Source of the DNA: Woeseiaceae bacterium
GTDB taxonomy: Bacteria > Pseudomonadota > Gammaproteobacteria > Steroidobacterales > Woeseiaceae
DNA length: 33,816 nt
Reading direction: 5' to 3'
NCBI GenBank assembly: GCA_022866645.1
Contig: JALHUQ010000049.1
Span: 1 to 33,816, forward strand
In this document: positions 31,982 through 33,816 of the stretch, piece by piece
Position numbering within the stretch: the first letter of the stretch is position 1
How the letters are laid out: every line of letters starts with the position of its first letter
Position numbers and translations under genes: made by a program
The notes under the pieces: model-generated
What the model was told of the DNA's origin: nothing
What the model saw: only the letters and a program-made list of their open reading frames with translations
The model's database searches: none

Positions 31982-32661
31982 CTCGACGGTTTCAGAGTCC
32001 CGTCCTCAAGCAGAAGGATTCGATCCATCCTGGCCGCGATCGAGTGATCGTGAGTCACGATGACCAGGCTGGTTTTCAATTCCTGATTCAGTTCCAGCAT
32101 CAGGTTCAAAACGTGAGCGCCGTTTCCAGCGTCCAGGTTGCCTGTCGGCTCATCCGCCAATACAAGTTGTGGTCGTGTGATCAACGCACGTGCCACCGCG
32201 GCGCGCTGACGCTCACCGCCGGACAGTTCGCCCGGTTTGTGATTGAGTCGCCCGCCCAGACCGACCCGGCCCAACAATTCCCGCGCCTGCAGGATTGCCG
32301 TCGCTTTCGGCTCACGGCGAATCATCAGCGGCATGGCGACGTTCTCTTCGGCCGTGAATTCCGGCAGGAGATGATGAAACTGGTAGACGAATCCGACGTT
32401 CCGATTACGCAGCTCACCTTTCGCCGACTCGTCGGTGCCATGCATCGCCTCGCCATTGATAAAGACTTCCCCCTCGTCAGGTTCGTCGAGCCCTCCCATT
32501 ATTTGCAATAGCGTGGTTTTGCCCGACCCCGAAGTACCGATAATGGCAACGCGCTCTGCTGGCTGCACCTTAAGATCAACGCCGTGCAGCACGACCAGCG
32601 TCGACGCACCTTCGTTAAAGCGTCGAACAACGCCACGGCAATCAAGAACAGGGTTAGTCAT
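31978..32661 (-). CDS. lolD: Lipoprotein-releasing ABC transporter ATPase LolD
   Basis: LolD (227 residues) is the ATPase of the complex that extracts outer-membrane lipoproteins from the inner membrane and passes them to LolA. Walker A is IGTSGSGKTTL at 41-51. VGFVYQFHHLLPEFTAEENV is the LolD-specific segment around the Q-loop. The signature is LSGGERQRAAVARAL, Walker B VLADEPTGNLD and the H-loop IVTHDH. I use ATG at 32661, which overlaps the lolC/E stop by eight bases; the longer frame would start inside that gene. It is the last gene on this strand here; no lolE follows, unlike E. coli lolCDE. Confidence 0.95.
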   Translation of the reverse strand: MTNPVLDCRGVVRRFNEGASTLVVLHGVDLKVQPAERVAIIGTSGSGKTTLLQIMGGLDEPDEGEVFINGEAMHGTDESAKGELRNRNVGFVYQFHHLLPEFTAEENVAMPLMIRREPKATAILQARELLGRVGLGGRLNHKPGELSGGERQRAAVARALITRPQLVLADEPTGNLDAGNGAHVLNLMLELNQELKTSLVIVTHDHSIAARMDRILLLEDGTLKPSS

Positions 32662-33816
32662 ATCGTAGGGCCTCAGCCGGCGCTGTTTTTGCAGCAACCC
32701 AGGCGGGGTAAATGGTTGAAAGCAACGCGAGCGCGAGTGCAATGGCGGCGACCAGTGCCACATCACCGTATTTCAGATCCGCTGGCAGGTCACTAATGAA
32801 ATAGACGTCGGCAGCGAGAAATTTGATGCCGAATACCGATTCGAAAAACCCAATTATCGACTCAAGATTTAACGCCAACAACATTCCGAACACAACGCCC
32901 GCCAGCGTGCCTGCGATACCGACGATGCTGCCTTGCGTCACAAAAATCTTGAGTATGCTCATAGGGCTTGCGCCGATCGTGCGCAGTATGGCGATGTCCG
33001 ACTGCTTGTCTTTCACCACCATGACCAGCGTCGAGACAATATTGAAAGCGGCAACTGCAATCACCATCATCAAAATCACGAACAAAATGGATTTTGTAAT
33101 TTGAATGGAACGGAAGAAGTTGACGTGCCGGCGTGTCCAGTCGCTGACAAGAACGAGTTCACCGTTCTCTAACGCGACTTCACGAACAATCGCAGGAGCA
33201 TTGTAGATTTCCGTTACGTTGAGCCGCACGCCGCTAACCGCGTCGCGCATTCGATACAATTTCTGGGCGTCGCCAATATTGATAAACGCGAGTCGACGGT
33301 CGAATTCATACATTCCAACGCGGTAAATTCCACTGACTGTGAATCGTTTGGTTCTTGGAACAATCCCGGCGGGAGTCACTATTCCTTCGGCAAGCGTTAC
33401 CGTCACCTTGTCACCGACACTGACCTTGATGGCAGCGGCTAACTCGACTCCCAGAACAATATTAAAATCGCCACGCGCAAGATCGGTGAGTTTGCCGGTC
33501 TGCATTACGCCGCCAACTCCGGAAACGGTGGCTTCCTGCTGCGGATCGATGCCTCGTAACTCGGCACCGCTCAATTGTTTTTCGAACACCAGCAAAGCCT
33601 GACCTTCTACATAAGGCGCAGCTGCAGTGACTCGGGGATTTTTGACTGCGATCTCGATCAGTTCTGTCGGATCGTCCAACTCGCCGTCGACCCCCTCAAT
33701 GACGGCATGGGCGGTCATCGCCAATAGCCGATCTTTTAGTTCCCGCTCGAAACCGTTGACGACGGACATTACGACAATCAATACCGTCACAGCGATAGCG
33801 ATGCCCAACATCGAAA
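32654..33816 (-). CDS. lolC: Lipoprotein-releasing system permease LolC/LolE family (5' end cut by window edge)
   Basis: This is the membrane subunit of the Lol transporter, missing about its first 25-30 residues beyond the right edge. The frame stays open to the edge, so the ATG at 33811 (MLGIAIAVTV) is internal: the family has an extra lead ending in 'SLISMLGI'. Visible are the first membrane helix, a large periplasmic domain (about 20-235), and three C-terminal helices (SILFVILMMVIAVAAFNIVS, VGIAGTLAGVVFGMLLAL, ALVAAIALALALLSTIYPAW) with the FtsX-like end. It overlaps lolD by eight bases. LolC, LolE and the fused-role LolF are hard to tell apart without the N-terminus and the neighbouring gene. 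Confidence 0.92.
   Translation of the reverse strand, partial: SMLGIAIAVTVLIVVMSVVNGFERELKDRLLAMTAHAVIEGVDGELDDPTELIEIAVKNPRVTAAAPYVEGQALLVFEKQLSGAELRGIDPQQEATVSGVGGVMQTGKLTDLARGDFNIVLGVELAAAIKVSVGDKVTVTLAEGIVTPAGIVPRTKRFTVSGIYRVGMYEFDRRLAFINIGDAQKLYRMRDAVSGVRLNVTEIYNAPAIVREVALENGELVLVSDWTRRHVNFFRSIQITKSILFVILMMVIAVAAFNIVSTLVMVVKDKQSDIAILRTIGASPMSILKIFVTQGSIVGIAGTLAGVVFGMLLALNLESIIGFFESVFGIKFLAADVYFISDLPADLKYGDVALVAAIALALALLSTIYPAWVAAKTAPAEALRYD

Overview
The window looks like core chromosome of a Gammaproteobacterium with moderately high GC content. The evidence is the neighbourhoods: rne/rluC/maf(yceF)/yceD/rpmF/plsX/fabH is the E. coli neighbourhood, and DUF2062/comEC/exbB/exbD/msbA/lpxK next to lolC-lolD is a typical gammaproteobacterial arrangement. 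The SOS boxes are also of the gammaproteobacterial CTGT-N8-ACAG type. The stand-alone large TonB-dependent receptor and the lexA-imuA-imuB-dnaE2 cassette suggest a free-living, perhaps marine, lineage; the exact family cannot be fixed from sequence alone. I see no prophage, insertion sequence, CRISPR array, tRNA or rRNA.

Layout. Positions 1-4773 (+) hold the end of a gspC-like gene followed by gspD, gspE and gspF, the outer-membrane pore, ATPase and inner-membrane platform of a type II secretion system. The pseudopilin genes do not follow; a short aspartate-rich ORF does (4823-5128). Positions 5135-11123 (-) are a tightly packed damage-inducible operon, lexA-imuA-imuB-dnaE2, under two tandem LexA boxes that surround the promoter. 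At 11435-13426 an alanine-zipper Lpp/OprI-like lipoprotein (+) converges on an L,D-transpeptidase gene (-), which is followed upstream by a glutathione S-transferase gene. A DUF1232 protein follows on +.

Positions 14071-16886 (-) are yceD-rpmF-plsX-fabH, which join ribosome assembly with phospholipid and fatty-acid initiation. They are divergent from maf (+), which abuts rluC (-). rluC is divergent from rne (+, RNase E). The 339-base gap before rne carries a candidate promoter and a strong long-range RNA stem, suggesting an autoregulatory leader.

Positions 21438-25186 hold a low-molecular-weight tyrosine phosphatase, a decayed or chimeric glyoxalase-like fragment, and a large TonB-dependent receptor with a clear terminator. 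Positions 25217-31405 (-) are comEC-exbB-exbD-msbA-lpxK: DNA uptake channel, proton-driven energiser, lipid A flippase and lipid A 4'-kinase. DUF2062 (+) diverges from comEC and converges on lolD. lolC/E runs off the right edge.

Most of the window is conserved housekeeping. I did not find a clearly new multi-gene system. The most interesting points are the rne leader fold, the Lpp-like lipoprotein/L,D-transpeptidase pair whose shared terminator is also coding sequence, the aspartate-repeat ORF in the type II secretion locus, a GspE without its zinc-binding cysteines, and an N-terminal clamp-motif-like segment in ImuB.
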